The translations under genes were made by a program, and so were the position numbers. Under the pieces are notes generated by a model. The model was given only the letters and a program-made list of their open reading frames with translations, ran no database searches and was not told the DNA's origin. Shown in pieces: positions 62,432 through 64,000 of a stretch of 64,000 bases of DNA (position 1 is its first letter; each line of letters starts with the position of its first letter). Origin of the DNA: Planctomycetota bacterium (GTDB lineage Bacteria; Planctomycetota; UBA1135; JADKAF01); the NCBI GenBank assembly GCA_016793245.1, contig JAEUHW010000030.1, forward strand, positions 1 to 64,000, read 5' to 3'.

Positions 62432-63913
62432 ATGAGAAAGTCCTCGACGGCGGCGTTCGGTCTCTCGTTCCTGCTCGCGAGCTGCGCGAGCGACCCCAGC
62501 GCGCGCACGCCGCCGCCGACGACGAAGGCTCCGCGTCTACCGAACCTCGTCGTCTTCTTCGTGGATGATTTGGGCTACGCCGACATCGGCCCCTTCGGCG
62601 GGGCGAACGCGACGCCGCGCCTCGATCGCCTCGCGTCCGAAGGGCTGCGCTTCACCGACTTCTGCGTGCCGAGCGCGGTCTGCTCCGCGTCGCGCGCGGC
62701 GCTGCTCACGGGCTGCTATCACGTGCGCGTCGGCATCCACGGCGCGCTCGGCCCCGGCGATCGCCACGGCCTGGCACCGCGCGAGGTCACGCTGGCGGAG
62801 CTCTGCAAGCAACGCAATTACGCCACCGCGATCTACGGCAAGTGGCACTTGGGGCATCTCGAGCCGCATCTGCCGCTCGCGCACGGCTTCGACGAGTTCT
62901 ACGGCTACCCGTACTCGAACGACATGTGGCCGCTCCACCCCGACTTCGCGCACTTGCCCGCCGATGCGCAAGGGCGGAAGCGCGGCTACCCACCGCTCGC
63001 GATCTACGAGGGGAACGCGATCGCCGACCCCGAGGTCGATGGCGCCGATCAAGCGCGCTTCCTCGGCGACTGCACCGCGCGAGCGCTCGACTTCATCGAG
63101 CGGCAGGGCGAGCATCCGTTCTTCCTCTATCTGCCCTACGCGATGGTGCACGTCCCGCTCTTCGCTTCGGAGGAGTTCGCAGGGAAGAGCGGCCGCGGCC
63201 TCTACGCGGATGTGCTGCGCGAGGTCGACGACTCCGTGGGACGCGTGCTCGACGCGCTCGAGCGAGCGGGCGTCGCGGACGACACGCTGGTCGTGTTCAC
63301 TTCCGACAACGGACCGTGGCTCTCCTACGGCGAGCACGCGGGCTCCGCGGGGAACCTGCGCGAAGGCAAGGGCACGATGTTCGAAGGCGGTGTGCGCGTG
63401 CCGATGCTCGCGCGCTGGCCAGGGCGCATCCCGGCCGGTGCCACGTGCGGCGAGCTCGCCTCCACGATGGATCTCCTGCCGACCTTCGCGAAGTTGATCG
63501 ATGCCGAGCTTCCCGCGCACCCGATCGATGGCCGAGACCTCGCGCCGCTCCTCTTCGGGGCGAACGGCGCGCGCTCGCCGCACGATGCCCTCGCCGGCTG
63601 GTACGCCGGCGGCGAGCTGCAGACGATCCGCGATCGACGTTGGAAGCTCTGCTTCCCTCACACCTACCGCACGCTCGACGGCAAGGCCGGCGGCACCGGC
63701 GGCTCTCCTGCGCCTTACAAGCAGCGCCGCATCGAGCTGAGCCTCTTCGACCTCGCGAACGACCCCGGCGAGACGCGCGACGTCGCCGCAGAATATCCTT
63801 CCGTCGTCGCGCAGCTCGAGGCCGCCGCGGACGCGCTGCGCGCGGAGCTCGGCGACAAGCTGCAGAAGGTCGAGGGGCGAGCGGTGCGGCCGGCGGCGCG
63901 CCGCGCCCCATGA
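62432..63913 (+). CDS. Sulfatase (lipoprotein, formylglycine-type)
   Basis: 493 aa. Lipoprotein signal with lipobox-like LASC (Cys18), a Pro/Thr linker, then the sulfatase domain: LVVFFVDDLGYAD (metal Asp pair), formylglycine site CSASRAALLTG (Cys84, with Ala where Pro is commonest), GKWHLG, and FTSDNGPWL near the middle. The Cys is converted to formylglycine by a maturase not present in this window. It hydrolyses sulfate esters, as in degradation of sulfated polysaccharides. Probably in an operon with the methyltransferase; five nt apart. Confidence 0.94.
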   Translation: MRKSSTAAFGLSFLLASCASDPSARTPPPTTKAPRLPNLVVFFVDDLGYADIGPFGGANATPRLDRLASEGLRFTDFCVPSAVCSASRAALLTGCYHVRVGIHGALGPGDRHGLAPREVTLAELCKQRNYATAIYGKWHLGHLEPHLPLAHGFDEFYGYPYSNDMWPLHPDFAHLPADAQGRKRGYPPLAIYEGNAIADPEVDGADQARFLGDCTARALDFIERQGEHPFFLYLPYAMVHVPLFASEEFAGKSGRGLYADVLREVDDSVGRVLDALERAGVADDTLVVFTSDNGPWLSYGEHAGSAGNLREGKGTMFEGGVRVPMLARWPGRIPAGATCGELASTMDLLPTFAKLIDAELPAHPIDGRDLAPLLFGANGARSPHDALAGWYAGGELQTIRDRRWKLCFPHTYRTLDGKAGGTGGSPAPYKQRRIELSLFDLANDPGETRDVAAEYPSVVAQLEAAADALRAELGDKLQKVEGRAVRPAARRAP

Positions 63914-63938
63914 CCGAAGATCCGAGTCGGAGACCACG

Positions 63939-64000
63939 ATGGAAGAGAACACGAGCCTGATGGGCCAGCCCGTTCCCCGCGACGACTATCGCGCCGATCT
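63939..64000 (+). CDS. 5' end of a gene truncated by the window edge
   Basis: An ATG at 63939 preceded by GGAG at 63929-63932 opens a frame (MEENTSLMGQPVPRDDYRAD...) that runs to the window end without a stop. 25 nt after the sulfatase stop and so probably in its operon. Too short to identify. Confidence 0.55.
   Translation, partial: MEENTSLMGQPVPRDDYRAD

Noticed and set aside
63910-63960. 16-codon frame overlapping the sulfatase stop (ATGA)
   Set aside because: Very short, Arg-rich, and the ATG at 63939 in another frame has a better Shine-Dalgarno and stays open.
1-64000. CRISPR array, tRNA or rRNA genes
   Set aside because: No regularly spaced direct repeats, no GTTCRA-type TPsiC arm in a cloverleaf context and no rRNA-like segments seen by eye. 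A tRNAscan or Infernal run would be decisive.

Overview
The window is GC-rich (roughly 65-70% by eye) bacterial chromosome with tightly packed, often translationally coupled genes. The gene content suggests a member of the Planctomycetota, probably one of the high-GC lineages. The indicators are a secreted sulfatase, S9 and S15 peptidases, a DUF5107/TPR protein, an LVIVD-type propeller, large carboxypeptidase-regulatory-like secreted proteins, the characteristic pseudopilin upstream of metG, and GGTGCC(A/T)GGCACC intergenic palindromes. The taxon is inferred from these families, not from a marker gene. No rRNA, tRNA, CRISPR, transposase or phage gene was found.

Layout. At 0.3-7.5 kb on the minus strand, lipA, E1-alpha, E1-beta, E2, a second E1-alpha and lpdA form a complete lipoate-dependent 2-oxoacid dehydrogenase operon. 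At 8.0-14.2 kb on the plus strand are a secreted hypothetical protein, a small hypothetical protein, a prealbumin-like-domain protein and an S9 peptidase. At 14.2-16.4 kb is a sulfur-related group: a TusA-like protein, a DsrE-like protein, and a TusA-like domain fused to a cobalamin-independent methionine-synthase core. At 16.6-22.4 kb are a pseudopilin, metG, a secreted papain-fold-like protein and a DUF5107 protein. At 22.5-26.6 kb are a small lipoprotein, a secreted hypothetical protein, an S15 peptidase and a hypothetical protein.

At 26.6-29.9 kb on the minus strand is a minor-pseudopilin operon (GspI, H, J and K-like). At 30.3-39.3 kb are secreted proteins: a jelly-roll-like protein, an 892-aa multi-domain protein, a propeller protein and an esterase. 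The last two have visibly lower GC. At 39.4-45.8 kb on the minus strand a SulP transporter precedes DabA and two NuoL/M-like membrane subunits, a likely inorganic-carbon uptake unit. At 46.0-58.9 kb on the minus strand is a 13-gene operon for a mixed type II secretion/type IV pilus machine (GspG, PilM, PilN, PilO, GspC/PilP-like, secretin, GspE, GspF). A TPR lipoprotein, two sensor kinases, a lone receiver and a STAS protein are embedded in it. At 59.0-64.0 kb are a parvulin, a B12-binding radical SAM protein, a methyltransferase, a sulfatase and the start of one further gene.

The two pseudopilin loci together with the 46-59 kb operon supply a nearly complete secretion pseudopilus. No prepilin peptidase was seen. 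Several palindromes lie within a few bases of stop codons, including one between convergent genes, and may act as terminators. The most unusual items are the TusA/DsrE/TusA-MetE group, the DAB unit with an extra NuoM-like subunit, the signalling genes inside the secretion operon, and the palindrome families.
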